Assembly: GCA_944990035.1 (NCBI GenBank)
Contig: CALYLX010000096.1
Span: forward strand, 124,001 to 188,000
Source: Clitopilus passeckerianus
Taxonomy: Eukaryota > Basidiomycota > Agaricomycetes > Agaricales > Entolomataceae
Length of the DNA stretch: 64,000 nt
Reading direction: 5' to 3'
Part shown: piece after piece, positions 1-12,042 of the stretch
Layout of the letters: each line of letters starts with the position of its first letter
Numbering within the stretch: position 1 is the first letter of the stretch
Notes under the pieces: model-generated
What the model was told of the DNA's origin: nothing
The model's database searches: none
The model's input: only the letters and a program-made list of their open reading frames with translations
Program-made: the position numbers and the translations under genes

Positions 1-10
1 GTGCAGAATG

Positions 11-100
11 ACGAAAATATGGTCAGTGCAGCAAGAGTACGAAAATATGGTCAGTGCAGCAAGAGTACGAAAATATGGTCAGTGCAGCAAGAGTACGAAA
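11..100. repeat. 28-bp tandem repeat (minisatellite)
   Basis: Three consecutive perfect 28-bp units begin at 11, 39 and 67, each opening with ACGAAAATATGGTCAG. A partial fourth unit starts at 95 and breaks down after ACGAAA. Bases 1-10 resemble the tail of a further unit, so the array may extend beyond the window edge. It lies just downstream of the F-box gene on the minus strand. No coding function is seen. Confidence 0.95.
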
Positions 101-176
101 GCACTGGTTGCGATTATACAACGAAGGATCTAAGATACTTAACATACGTATTAAAGTAAAGGTCTAAAATTCAAAA

Positions 177-1868
177 CTAAATAACCCTTCTCCTAGGCTT
201 GTCATAATCTATTGGTTTGAACTGTATTACAGACCCGCACTGCTCGGCCATCGCTTTGATTTCCTTGAATGATGGAAGTTGTGCCATCTTCTCCCAATAC
301 TGGTCCCTGCTAAAGTGGATGCAAACCCGTCGGAGCTTGTTTGGGCCTCTTTTAGTACCAAACCCGACAACCCTGCTTGCGATCTTGGCAAAGGTACCCA
401 CTATGTCGTCAACGGGAATATCCAGGATTTCGACGCAGGGCAAAATTTCACCGAGTCCGAGGCGGGCCATATCAGGCTTCTTGAAGATCGTATCTGTCCG
501 TAGCTCCTGCACTGAACGTAGTAGCCTGACGAGTTCATCCCATTCCGCTCGCTTGACGGGTACAGCGTTCGGAACGGGCTTCTTCGGGCGGCTTTCTTCG
601 ATAAAAGTCTTCAACTCGCACTTGGAGCGTTTGATGAGCTTGACCATTTCCAGAATGTGAAAGCTAGATCCAGCTCGGTACGTGAAGTGGGATAGCTTGG
701 GGAGTGTGAAGGAGTCCAAGACGGAGATCGGGGTGAACAGTGTCAGGGAGGTGAGTTCTGGGAGCGTAACGTGCTCTGCTTCGATCGATTGATCGATTGG
801 GCCGCAGAGCCTGAGAGTCAGCTCGGTGAGCTTGGTAGACCTGCGGAGGACACTGCAAAACTGAGCCCAGGTGATTGAGGTCTCGATGGGTGAATTAGGG
901 AAAACGGTGCGGTAGTCGATATTGAGGGAAGTGAGTCTACTGGACGCCCATGGGGACGCTATGAATTGAAAGGCATATGTCATCACGGGGGCGTCGCCCA
1001 ACAATTGAATATTCTTGAGGCGACCGGCTTTTTCCAATCTGTGAGGGTCGGAAAAGATGTAATCTGCATCCTCAAGCTCTTCTTGCACTGCATCTTCGCG
1101 TGCTTCGCAGATCAGGAGGAGGGTTTCTAATGATGGAAGGTCGAGGAGACCATCTTCCATGTATAGGGCTTCGAAGGCTGAGTAGCAACCGCAACGAGCT
1201 TTCAGCTTCAATGAAGCTACCTGTAAACGGCGGGGGACGACTAGGTGGAGAAAGAAGCGATGAATGAGGTCGATGGTATTGAGAGTCCCGTCCTGGACTG
1301 ATAGTTCAAGATGGATTGGTCCAATGCGAGGAAGGAGCTCGCTCGCTATATCCAAATTTCTAGTAAATGCTGTCCCTTTCGGATCGATTTTGCCAGACTG
1401 AATAATGCGGATTTTGTTCCAAAGGGCGATATGTGATACCGCCACCTTCCGCCATGTGGAGCATACTTGGCGGAGATTCCAAGGGCTGGTGCGATGGGTG
1501 AGGCCGCCTGGGAGGTGAAGGGCTTTTCGACTCGATTCTTCAGTCGAAAGGGTGAATCCGAAAATCATGCGGAGCACCTCGGTCGGAAGCTTCTTGTGAG
1601 GTGCAATGACAATTTGCAAAACATCAACCTTTGCAAGTTTGCTATTCCTGATAGCGTGTAACCGGGCGAGTTCTTCGTCGAGTACGTCGATTTCTTGGTT
1701 GGTTTTGTCTATCTCGTTCACCACAATTTGGTGATCAATGGCGGACACAAGAATGGTATTTGACCCTCCCGCCAAGTGATGAATACTGCCGATGTCATGG
1801 GTTTCGTAAGGGTCGCGTAGATGTGAGGTCTCCATTCCGAGAAACATTTGGGTGCTGTCTGGTGGCAA
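177..1868 (-). CDS. F-box protein, 563 aa (tandem copy A)
   Basis: An uninterrupted 563-codon frame. Residues about 50-85 are a predicted coiled coil of the type seen in Agaricomycete F-box proteins (repeated I/L-D-x-E-I/L spacing). An F-box core follows (KLPTEVLRMIFGFTL) and then the hallmark WNLRQVCSTWRKVA and LWNKI segments. The rest is leucine-rich and resembles the degenerate LRR-like C-terminal half of this family. By family knowledge such proteins bind Skp1 and recruit substrates to an SCF ubiquitin ligase; the substrate is unknown. The next gene on the same strand (2176-3846) is a paralogue with the same layout, so the two arose by tandem duplication. Nothing in the frame looks broken. 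The start at 1868 is the first ATG of the frame; later in-frame ATGs (for example MFLGMETS) are possible. Confidence 0.85.
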   Translation of the reverse strand: MPPDSTQMFLGMETSHLRDPYETHDIGSIHHLAGGSNTILVSAIDHQIVVNEIDKTNQEIDVLDEELARLHAIRNSKLAKVDVLQIVIAPHKKLPTEVLRMIFGFTLSTEESSRKALHLPGGLTHRTSPWNLRQVCSTWRKVAVSHIALWNKIRIIQSGKIDPKGTAFTRNLDIASELLPRIGPIHLELSVQDGTLNTIDLIHRFFLHLVVPRRLQVASLKLKARCGCYSAFEALYMEDGLLDLPSLETLLLICEAREDAVQEELEDADYIFSDPHRLEKAGRLKNIQLLGDAPVMTYAFQFIASPWASSRLTSLNIDYRTVFPNSPIETSITWAQFCSVLRRSTKLTELTLRLCGPIDQSIEAEHVTLPELTSLTLFTPISVLDSFTLPKLSHFTYRAGSSFHILEMVKLIKRSKCELKTFIEESRPKKPVPNAVPVKRAEWDELVRLLRSVQELRTDTIFKKPDMARLGLGEILPCVEILDIPVDDIVGTFAKIASRVVGFGTKRGPNKLRRVCIHFSRDQYWEKMAQLPSFKEIKAMAEQCGSVIQFKPIDYDKPRRRVI

Positions 1869-2175
1869 AATCTGCGTAGAACCGGTGGCAGCAAAGGAGC
1901 TATGGTATGCGTAGTCGTGGGGGTCGGAGAATAAGAGGGAGAAGAGCCAGAGAAAATTGTCGTTGCTTCCAAGGCACGGCCTTCAAGCCGTCATGGTGCA
2001 GGTCAAAGCAAATATTTCCAAAAACGGTGGGGTTCCTAATAAGGACAAAGAACGCGTCGCGTCGATATTCTGAAGGAATCATAATGTGCAAATTAATTAA
2101 TATTAATCAAGTATACCATTAGTTGCAAGTAATATAGAATATCTCAAGGGGATGTGACATGAAAGGGTGCATGAC
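1869..2175. other. Intergenic, upstream of F-box copy A
   Basis: About 300 bases between the tandem F-box genes, holding the promoter of copy A and the 3' end of copy B. An ACGCGT followed directly by CGCGT lies at 2052-2062. A single such site is expected by chance in a sequence of this length, so I attach little weight to it. AT-rich at 2088-2125. No gene seen. Confidence 0.5.
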
Positions 2176-3846
2176 TCAAACCATCGTTTTCCTTCTATAC
2201 CTTTCCCTCCCCGTCAGCCTAAACTTGAGCAGAGACCCCATAGCATGAGCAGCAGCTTCATCTCTCTTCAGACCTGCCTGCTCTTCAAGGTCCGGGAACA
2301 GTGTCTGCGGGCGATAGACAACATCCACTGCCCGAATCCTACTACACCCTGCCTGCACAGTTCCCGCAAGCCGGTCCTTGAGCTCCCCAAATACCTTCGG
2401 AGCGGCTTTTGGATCAACGTGGATATGTAGCGTCTCCACGTTCGGCAGGATTTGACCCTGACCAAGACGCTCAAGGTCTTGATGGTCGAGTAGTGTGATA
2501 GTCTGCAGCTCCTTGATGCCGTGCAGGATCGCGACGAGCTCGTCCCATTCATCTCTTTTGACTGGTGCTCGGTCTGGTGCATTCAGGTGGGTGAACTCGA
2601 CGAATGTCTTGAGCGAACAGCGGGAGCGTTTGATGAGAGCGATTAGGTCGTTCGTTCGGAAATGAGTTGAGCTTTTGTAACAGAGGTAGGAGAGGGAGGG
2701 GAGTATGAAAGTTTGAAAGACGAGGGGTTCGACGGTGTATAGAGTCAAGGACTCTAATTCTGGGAGGGTTACGTGCGAGGATGTGTACGCTCGCTCGAAA
2801 TGCAGCTCTGCGTGCATTCGGAGGGCGAGGACTTTGAGTTTGGTGCATTGTTCTAGAGCACGACGGAGTGGGTTCCATGCGAGAGAAGCCGTTCCGTCTT
2901 CAGGAGACTCATCATATGTCAGGTCGAGGTGGGTTAACTGATCGTGGATAGGCGGATCATCGAAGAGGCGGAGAAGCTTGCGAAGAACGAAGCTGTCCCC
3001 AGATAGTGTGAGGTTGTGTAGGTGGGGTGTTTTGTTGAAGAAGGCGATGGACTTGTGCTTGAATACATCCCTGGCATCGTCTTGTTCCCATTGCTCGTGG
3101 GTATACAGGGAGACCATGGAAAAACGTTCTAGTATAGGGAAGGCGATAGGCTCTTCTAGGAACAGGGCGGAGAAAGCAAGAAAAGTGGATTTGGACCTGA
3201 AGCCCAATGCAGAGACCCGATCTTTGTAGGGCTTGATGAAAGAAAGTGCGTGTTTAAGAAGGGTTGTGGCTACCTCCATCCCATCTTCGGAATGGATTTC
3301 GATGTTTAGGGGTCCCACCTGGGGAAGAATTTGCTTCGTTATCTCCAGACGTCTTTCCCATCTGTATATAGGTCCGCTTGAGTCCTGGTCAGGCACTGTC
3401 CATTCCAGAACAATATTGTTCCATAGCGTGTTTCTTGTGAGTGCTACCCGCCGCCACGAGGAGCAGACATGTCGAAGGTTCCACGGGCTAGATTTGCGAG
3501 ATATCATCGTTGGGATGGCAAAAGGGATGGCGGGGTTATGGTTGTCCGATAGGGTATGTTGAAAAATGAGAGCCAGGATTTCCGTGGGGAGTTTCTTGTG
3601 AGGGGCGATGACACTTTGCAGTTCTCCAACAGATGCACTCTTTGCGCATCGTATTGCGTTCATGCGTGCAATTTCATCGTCGAGAGCGTCGATTTCTTCG
3701 TTGATCCTGTCTATTTCTCGAGTGACCAACTGGTGCTCGACAGGTGAAGGGAGACATGTGTTGGATTGCCTGGCTATAAGGTCATCCAGGCCGCAGTTCG
3801 AAGAGTAATCCTGCATGGCTGCGAAGAAAAGGTATAAGATGGTCAC
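2176..3846 (-). CDS. F-box protein, 556 aa (tandem copy B)
   Basis: Single-exon paralogue of the 177-1868 gene. The N-terminal coiled coil (REIDRINEEIDALDDEIARM) runs into APHKKLPTEILALIFQHTL, the F-box helix region, then SSPWNLRHVCSSWRRVAL and LWNNI, and a leucine-rich C-terminal half. The frame opens with a hydrophobic stretch at 3846; an ATG ten codons later (3816, MQDYSS) aligns better with a soluble N-terminus and is an equally good start. The role is inferred from the family: substrate receptor of an SCF-type E3 ligase in nucleus or cytoplasm. The gene is divergent from separase, with about 415 bases between them. No lesion seen. Confidence 0.85.
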   Translation of the reverse strand: MTILYLFFAAMQDYSSNCGLDDLIARQSNTCLPSPVEHQLVTREIDRINEEIDALDDEIARMNAIRCAKSASVGELQSVIAPHKKLPTEILALIFQHTLSDNHNPAIPFAIPTMISRKSSPWNLRHVCSSWRRVALTRNTLWNNIVLEWTVPDQDSSGPIYRWERRLEITKQILPQVGPLNIEIHSEDGMEVATTLLKHALSFIKPYKDRVSALGFRSKSTFLAFSALFLEEPIAFPILERFSMVSLYTHEQWEQDDARDVFKHKSIAFFNKTPHLHNLTLSGDSFVLRKLLRLFDDPPIHDQLTHLDLTYDESPEDGTASLAWNPLRRALEQCTKLKVLALRMHAELHFERAYTSSHVTLPELESLTLYTVEPLVFQTFILPSLSYLCYKSSTHFRTNDLIALIKRSRCSLKTFVEFTHLNAPDRAPVKRDEWDELVAILHGIKELQTITLLDHQDLERLGQGQILPNVETLHIHVDPKAAPKVFGELKDRLAGTVQAGCSRIRAVDVVYRPQTLFPDLEEQAGLKRDEAAAHAMGSLLKFRLTGRERYRRKTMV

Positions 3847-4260
3847 TTCAGAGCTGTCTGTTCAAGTTGCAAGGTCAAATTTACAAAAAACCACTGGCGG
3901 GGCAGGCAAAGGCGAGGCTGACAAGCATCGTGGATCATTATTTCCAAAACAGGCATTTGCCACAATTGACACAAACAACGCGTTCACGACGCGACCATTA
4001 TGTGTGTCCAACGAAACCTTCAACGACAACTCAGTAACAACTGGGTTGCACGCTGATGTCTAGTTTGCTTTAAAAAGCTCACCAGAAATGGCTTCTAGTA
4101 CCCAGACAGCCAAAAGTCTTGGATGCGTTCAGCGCAGAAAGCATAGCCAAGCAAGGCCAAATAACGCGAAAGTCCCGTGACTCTGAAGCTGGCTGTCCGT
4201 GTTGCGGCTCAGGCCCAGGCCCCTTCAAGTCTGCTCGCTGCCTCACTCACAATAACTATC
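3847..4260. promoter_or_regulatory. Divergent promoter region of separase with MCB-like sites
   Basis: The region lies between the F-box copy B start and the separase ATG. It contains ACGCGT at 3978-3983, ACGCGA at 3989-3994 and ACGCGAAA at 4164-4171. In fungi ACGCG(T/A) is the MCB element bound by MBF/DSC1, which drives genes in late G1/S; CGCGAAA resembles the SCB/E2F core. The sites sit about 90-280 bases upstream of the ATG. Presence of the motifs is seen; function is inferred. No other gene is supported here. Confidence 0.5.
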
Positions 4261-7200
4261 ATGGCCACAAGGCAGAGACGCGGATCCACGGCAGCTGCTG
4301 CAGCAAGGAAGTCCTCAGCGAGGTCTGCCGCCAAGCCAGCTTCAACATCAACCGATGAACTGGCAGATAAACTCGCTTCAACTCTACGAATAACATCGAC
4401 ATCGAAAGCGAAGCCCAAGGCAACAACCAATGATGTCCCTACAGAGAAAGTGGTTGATTCGAAGGAGCAGAAGAGGATATCAATGAGAGCAATCAATTCT
4501 GCGTCGCAAACGTTGTCAGCTGTGGCTCAATCTGGGTGGAAGCGTTCTTCGGCTTCACTTGCCTCAGCAAAGGACAAGCAAGCTCAGGATGCCAAACTTG
4601 CAACTAGTGAAGCCTCCAAGCACACCAAGATACTACGACAGATATGTCAAGAGGACATTGACGTCGAGAGAGCAGCGATGAGCATTCTGGGAAAGTTGGT
4701 AACTTTAGAAATGGTGTGAGCCCTTTCTTCAAGTTTGCGTTCCTCTGTAGCTCATCTCATTTCAACCATAGTTTGACGAAGCCAGAACTGCATTAGAACC
4801 CATCAATACCGCACTATGTTCGATACACAAGGTTTCCCAAGAATCTACGGGCATCCTCAGCTTGCTCTCCATTCCGACGCCCACCACCATTCCTCAAGAT
4901 ACGACACTGTTAACCCTTACCTCAACTTACTTTGCCTACGCCTTTTCAACTGTGACGCACCACATCTTCAATTCCACCAAGTCAAAACAGGTGCCAGATA
5001 TCGGAGCTTTGGCTGATGCCCTGTCACCCTCGTGCCTACATACGCTTCTGGCATGGGTCCCAATATTTTCCCAGACGCTGGAAGCAAAGCAAATCGACCC
5101 CATCCTTTCGCGTGCATATACTGCTCTCACAAAGTCATGTGCAGCGGTAATAGCGACGACAACAACAACCCCAGCATCATCGCCGCCCTGCGTTGACCAT
5201 AAAGCAATCTTCTTGTTGAGGATGTACGCTGTACATTGCCTTCTTCACACTTCGCCAGGAATCATCGAACCCTCTACGTTTTGGGATCAGGTGGTGAAAT
5301 TTGCAGCTGTGTACGCAAAAGCGAAGCCACCTGCCCCGGAGGAGGTTGTACTGAAGGTCGTTTTGGGTGCCTTTGATCAGCTGCATAAGAGTGTCGAGGT
5401 TGGGAGGGGTACTGCAATAGACAGATTTGCATCTGGAAGAGGGTGGTTGGAGTTTTGCGAGTATTGGATGGGGTTTGCCAAAAAGGTACTGCTTAAAAAC
5501 TCTCCCAATATCAGCGGCTCATAGTTTATCTTTAGGCAGGAGATATCCGTCTTGTAGACCGCATTGCAAGTCTTCTGCAATCGACTCCGTCATCATCGTC
5601 AGCTTCCTCCTCACCTCAGGCAAATGGAAGTACAACCACCAATCATGGAACCGCGGCGTTAAAACCTGGTGAATCTGGTAGTAAACCACCAAGTGCGGTT
5701 GACACTGCTCGATTGGTCGCTTTGTTCACCCAAACCACTACGGTCCTAGAACAGAACGGCGATGGCAAGTTCATCTTCAGTCTTTTTTAAAATAAACGCT
5801 AATATATGTGTCATTTACCAGATGTGGCCCAACGACTTCAAGAGGTTGCTGGCCAATTACGGACGTCTCGACATATACCTCAACATCTCCGCGTTTACTT
5901 CCATACTGACCAGAAAGATGAAGACGCGGCCAAGGCTGGCCACAAGATCGATCGCGCCTTGGAGAGGTTGCGAAGGGCTACCGTCACCTTCCTCGAGTCA
6001 ACGAAGGCGGGCGACCAACGGCGTTCGATCTCACAAGCATTATTGAATATAATTTCCGATATCTACAAACCTATTTGCTTGGAGTCGGTGAGCAGGACAC
6101 TCAGCCCTCCCTGGAAGCAATTCTGACATCTTGTCTTCTAGCCGAGTTCCGATATCCTGACAAGAGTCGTTGACACGTATTTCGTGCTCGCAAAAACGAG
6201 CTTGGTTGTCAGTGACGCGCATACATACGTAACGGCCCACGACTATCTGTCGTCCGCTGCCGCCATCATCAATGGGTTTCCATTAGAGAAGCATGCCCTG
6301 CTCAACGTCCCGAACTACCTACGGTGCATTTCGGGTGCATTCCATAACCTTGGAGGATCTCTGTATCAAGGGGAGCGATATGGCGCTGCTGTTGGGTTCC
6401 TGAAGGATGCCTGTGCTCTGGGTTCCAAAGCATTGGAGATGAGGAATGGAGGTTCAGCTCCAACGTTGTCGCCACAGGACGAGAAGGGCAAGGAGAAGGA
6501 GGATAAGACGGAGGAAGGATGGAAACAGCTTGAAGAGCAGCTATATAGGAGGTGGGAGCTTTTGGGTGTCTGTCACTCAAAGATTAGCGAGCGGCAGGTT
6601 AGTTCAGCTCTTGTGCCTCATCTACCCTACTGTATACTGATATCTCTTTCGTATTTAGGAAACCTATCAAACTTTCATGCAGTCAATACGCTGGTTCCCG
6701 TACGTTCAATCGGGGCTTGATTCGCTCGCCAATACCGTTGGGGCAGGCGCCTTGTCGACATTTTGGGAGTCCGGGAGCAATACCAGACAATTAGGCGCAC
6801 TGGTCGACCGAGTAACCTATCTCGGTACATGCGAGCTTTTCCTTCCTGCAGCCGCCGTGTCGCTAGCTGGTGGTGATAACGCACAGAAGTTATCCCCGGC
6901 CGTGGTTGGCGTCCTCCTGGAGAGGCAAATCGACCACCTTGAGTCAAGCCGACATAAGGAGTGTGCCGCGAATGCGATAGGACATCTGCTGGCGGACGCT
7001 CTGAGGATCTACTATTCGGACAAGATGCCAATTCGGAGGGCAAGGGTGTTGACGAGATGTTTAGAGCTGATGTATCATGTTGGTGGTGTGGAGTTGTTAG
7101 AGAGCCAGGTCGGCGGCGTGGAGGCGATTGCGAACGATGTCTCCAATTTGCTCAAGGCAGAGGTAAGCTCTCAAAAATTCCCTCCAGACTTCTCTTGCTG

Positions 7201-10200
7201 ACAGGACTTTCGGCTAGGACCTCGCTGAAGACCTGCATATTGCATCCCTTCGAGCCCAATATGAAGCCACGACCCACCTATGGCTCGCCTTACACGCTCA
7301 TAGGCAGTCACCCATCGACAACGCCCAGATCCAACGCATTGCAACCCACGCAGAGTCTGCTTGCACTGTCCTCAAGACTATTACCAACCCCAAGCAACAC
7401 TCACCTCGGAAATCATCAACCCCTCGAAAAACTATTCCCAAGCAAATATCAGCGCACAAGACATCTCCTTTAGTTTCCGCGCCAAGCACCAGGCAGCGGG
7501 CATCTACAAGGTCCTCCTCGAAGAAGACGGCAGTCATTGGTTCGGGAACACGAGCAAGGACACGAACTGCACCTGCCACTGCTAGTGCAGTTCCCTCAAC
7601 GAAAGCATCAGTGATTGATTCCGCACCTCCCGTCACCCCTGCCCGGAAGAGTAGGAAGGGTATGTTCTAAAGCCGTGTCCTTGGATATTTGTGCTGAAAT
7701 GGCCCGTATAGCGCTGCAGCCACTGGCAATGAATACTCAGACGCCCTCGAAGACCAACCTATCGTCAAATGACCTGCAAGAAACTGCAGCTGACCTGGTC
7801 GAAATTGAAAAACTGGTCTCCTTACTCCGTACGAGGATACATCATTCAAGCTCTCATCTCACTAAACCTTAATATTACCATTACAGAGCTGGTCGCCCAA
7901 ATATCCGGGTTGTTAGCTTTGACCCTTACCAAAACTCGCGTCTTGGATGTTACGAGGCGGTTGTGCGAGAAAAAGGATGGTACCCAGAGTGATGGTTAGC
8001 TTGCCCATTTTGGCACCCATGCATACGCCGATTCATATTCACATTGTGTATAGCATATATCACAGCCTCTGCAGACCTGGCAAGGGAGCTTATCATCCTG
8101 GGCAAGACAAAGCGCGCAGCAACTATCTTTAGCCAAGTCTCGAACTCTGTACGGTCAGGCTCCACTTCAACAGAGGCAAGGATTTTGTTCCTGCTTCGTT
8201 TTGGGGAGTGTCTCGCGAAGCAAGGCATTCTCGATAGGTACGGTGATTCACTTCTTATTCCGGAAGTCACAATTACTATTTTTTGCTGTAGTTCCGCTGT
8301 TTACCTTGAAGCTTTGGAGTTGTCCGATGATTGGGATCCTGAGGCCAGAGGCTCAACTATCCAACGGGTTCATGCTCGCGTCAAGACGTTGGAGTATGCA
8401 GCTACTGCCTCCCAAGTATTCGCTTGCATTCAGGCCTGCCAGGTGGGCCAAGTTCTTGTTCACTGTACTTCTCTGACAAAGATTTGAAGGGCAACACTTC
8501 GGGTTCCATCAGTGCAATGCTTCAATCTCTGAGGCTGTGGACGCGGGCTACGGAGACCCTTTCCAGGCTTTCAACACCTTTGCCTTCAGGCCTGAAGCAA
8601 GATGACGAAAACCCCTTCGAGGCCTCAAAGCCACCCACCCCGATGTCAGGCCCCTCCCAACCCACTACGGAGCAGGTCCTGCTGTCATCTGCTCAGGCTT
8701 CTGTCAAGTATCGACCCGCCACGGACGCTATTGAATGGCGGGTTTCAGAGGGCCTGCTCTCGACTTTATTTTCATTATCTGAAGCCTATCTTACTCGAGG
8801 ATCTGCAAGAGAAGCGGACTATTTCGCTCAGCGGGCGCGAGAACTATCGGATTCCCTCAGGGCACCTCCGATGGTAGCCCGTGCGCTTACAAAGATGGCG
8901 GAAATCCAGCTTCATCGTGGAGACACAGAGGCAGGCCTGCAAAGTTTAGAGCAGGCTGGAGTAATCCTAGAGGGCTCGAAAGGAATCGATTTAGTGGAAG
9001 TTAGGCGGCTGCAAGGCCTGTACCACGAAAGGTTGGATAAGAATGCGAATGCCTACGGAATCTATGAGGCAGCAACCAAGATGATCGAGGAGCTCGACGA
9101 GATGTTCACGTCCTCAGATGGCGCTGCTGGTGCTTTCAGGTATGTGGTGTTCTCTGGGTCTACTACAACATGGCTGACAGTTTCACAGGCGATCGTCTAT
9201 CGGAGTCGCAAAATCCTCCAAAGAGGTCGTCCTCCCTCGTCTTCTTTCGGATGTTTTACGCCATCAAGGTGAGAGTGCAAATCGACCTTCGCCTGGAGAA
9301 AAATGTATTGACGAACTTCGCAGCATGGCTACTACGGGATGATGCTGACCTTCATTTGGCACTCTTAGAGAAGTTCCAGCAGGTCGCACAGTCCATTGGC
9401 GCCGAGGTGTGTCAGAATAACCCTTTGGTTTGTGGACATTTGCTGACTTCCCCTGTTAGGCAGAACAGCATTCACTTCTAGCAAGACTTGCTCTCAGCGA
9501 CGTCTACAAGCGATTCCACGACGATATGTTCCTGAGTTCGTTAGCCGAGTCAGGTAAATGCAATTCAGTATTTCCTGACTCCGTGACTAACCGACCCATG
9601 ATTGTAGCAATTGCTCTACCTATGGGAATGTCCCGAGCTGGGGAGGGCCTTATCAACCTCCCCGTTCAAGACCTCCTGAGCACATTGAAGACAGCAGAGG
9701 AATTCTATTGGACCAATCTGACCCTGACCTTCGCCCAAGGTGTTGTCACGGATGTCCGAGAATCCCTACTTTCTCTGGCTCTGGTCCAAGCATTCCAAAC
9801 GTCGCTTGGTAGGATTGATCAGAACGGGTCCATCCTCGCCGCCAGCCTCCTAGGTGAGCCCTAGCCCCTATATTCAGCGAACTCCAGAAACTAAATGCGT
9901 TTCATCTCAGATGCCTCAACCGCCATTACTCTACGGCGTGAGATGCTCGAGACCATCGACCTGAAGTTCCCGGTATCTCCGGACAACGACACCCAATGGC
10001 CAAGAATTGACGCTGATGGTCGACCCCAAACCCAGGCGGCCAGGAAAATCCCACATAAATCCAAGTTTTTGCGCACATTACCTCCTCCGGGCGAAGATAA
10101 TCTTTTTGAAGACAATTCTTCAATCAAGGAATTCTGGAATGGCGTTAAGCGTCGATATCAAGCCCTGCCATCGGATCCGGCATCCCAGTCCTCTCCTCGC

Positions 10201-11871
10201 ACCATTGATCTCCCAGCCAATTGGACAGTCGTTCACATTGGTGTGACAGAAGACAAGAGCTCGCTGTTCCTTGCCCGCCAACCGGGTGGCAAACAAAACA
10301 ACCCTTTGGTATTCCGTGTGCCGCTCAACAGGCGTAGATCGGAAGCCGACGTCGATGAAGCGGAATCTCTGACTCTTGACGATGTCGTCGAAGAATTACG
10401 GGAGATCGTCAAGCTGAGCGACGAGGGGACAAAGCGAGCGAAGCATGTCAAGCGAGACGATCCCACAGCTCGTGCTGCCTGGTGGAAGGAGCGAATGACG
10501 TTGGACTCAAGGCTACGGTCACTCCTTGAGAACATTGAATTCTGCTGGTTAGGTGCTTTCAAGGTAAGTTTCTCCCCACCACTTCTTCGATGTTACTTAC
10601 TCATCCCTTACAGACGGTCCTCAGCTCCCGCAAGAACGTAACCCCAGCTATCATTGCCAACCTGAGCAACGACCTGGAAAGGATTTTCCGCCGTGCTCTC
10701 CATTCACCTGAGAAGAGACCACGGTCTCGGTCTGCTGGCCACAAGAAGCAGGCCTCCTGCATTCAGACACAGGGCTTGGAACAGGTGACGTTCGACAATA
10801 CATTGTTGGAATGCCTAGCAACATTGTCACCAAAATGCAAAGACGAAGAGCTAGAAGATCTCGCATACTTTATTCTGGACCTCTATCAATTCCATGGTGT
10901 CCCAGTTGCCATTGCCGAGATTGACATTACTCAACTGGTCGTCGACCTGCGCTCGGTCTTGGAGGACAACAACCAGAGAATGGCGAAGCAGAAAGCAGAA
11001 AGGAAAGATGATGAACACCTTTTCCTGGTTCTTGATCGCAAGTTACAAGGCTTGCCTTGGGAAAGCATGCCTATCCTCAAGGGCCGCAGTGTCAGTCGCA
11101 TCCCAAGTCTGGACTTCCTTCTCGACAGGATGGAACTCGTCAAGTGGAAACAAGCTGCTGGAAGCGGCCCAGAGCCCAAACATCCGGGAGCCGCCACCAT
11201 CGACCCTCGCAAGGGCTACTTCATACTGAATCCTAGCGGCGACCTCCGAGGAACGGCAGAACGCTTCAAGGACTGGTCCGACGAAATGAAGAAGGCCGGG
11301 TGGGACGGTATCAGCGGACAACCGCCTAGCGAGCAACAATTCTTGAATGCACTTCGAGACAAAGATATCGTTGTGTGAGTACTGGTTTTTGTTTCGGCCA
11401 GCTACTTCTACTTACGCATGTCATCCAACAGCTACTTCGGCCACGGGGGCGGTGAACAGTACATTCGATCTCACAAGATCCGAACTCTTCCAACATGTGC
11501 TGTTACGATGTTGTGGGGCTGTTCATCTGGAATGCTGAGTGAAATGGGCGACTTCGATCGAATTGGCACACCATATCACTATATGCTCGCAGGGTGGTAA
11601 GACGTTTACTCCCTCCTCGTCTATCAATTCTGAGTGCCATCCTAGCCCTACACTGGTAGCCAATCTCTGGGACGTGACCGACCGGGATATAGACAAGTTC
11701 TCCCAGGCCGTGTTTGACAAGATCCAACTCACCGGGCAGAGCATTGTCGCCGGCCGTTCAGGGGAGCCGGCGTCGATTGTAGAAGCTGTTGCTCAGTCAA
11801 GGGACGTCTGCAAGCTGAAGTATCTGACCGGGGCTGCCCCTGTTGTATATGGAATTCCTTTCTATCTCTGA
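4261..11871 (+). CDS. ESP1: Separase (separin, ESP1-type cysteine protease)
   Basis: A large multi-exon gene of about 7.6 kb; the protein should be near 2,000 residues, usual for separase. Identification rests on the C-terminal peptidase C50 domain. It includes the conserved LPWESMPILKGRSVSRIPSL segment, the catalytic histidine in YFGHGGGEQYI (His codon 11442-11444), the catalytic cysteine in TMLWGCSSG (Cys codon 11520-11522), and then GTPYHYMLAGW joined by an intron to PTLVANLWDVTDRDIDKF. The N-terminal two thirds are helical, TPR-like repeats as in other separases. A Ser/Lys/Arg-rich low-complexity linker is encoded around 7400-7670. The start ATG at 4261 opens a basic, alanine-rich N-terminus. 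Separase cleaves the cohesin kleisin at anaphase onset and is held by securin. Introns are short GT-AG; in the exons followed I saw no frameshift, but not every exon edge was fixed. Confidence 0.93.
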
Positions 11872-12042
11872 TCTTACCTCGTCATATCTAGCCTCGTTCA
11901 TGGTTACTCACTGCATTCCTTATTAGACATCATAGCATCTCACACTGTATTACTACTCGGTCATCTAATACCATCAGAGACTTCCACGATTGCACCGCAC
12001 AGACCGATGGCAATTCTCATCGCCATAGGGGGTCGCTCGACC

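Noticed and set aside
1..100. CRISPR-like array
   Set aside because: The 28-bp units are directly adjacent with no spacers, and the DNA is eukaryotic nuclear.
4177..4260. Earlier start of separase at 4177
   Set aside because: The frame is open but lacks an ATG there (non-ATG start); 4261 is the first ATG.
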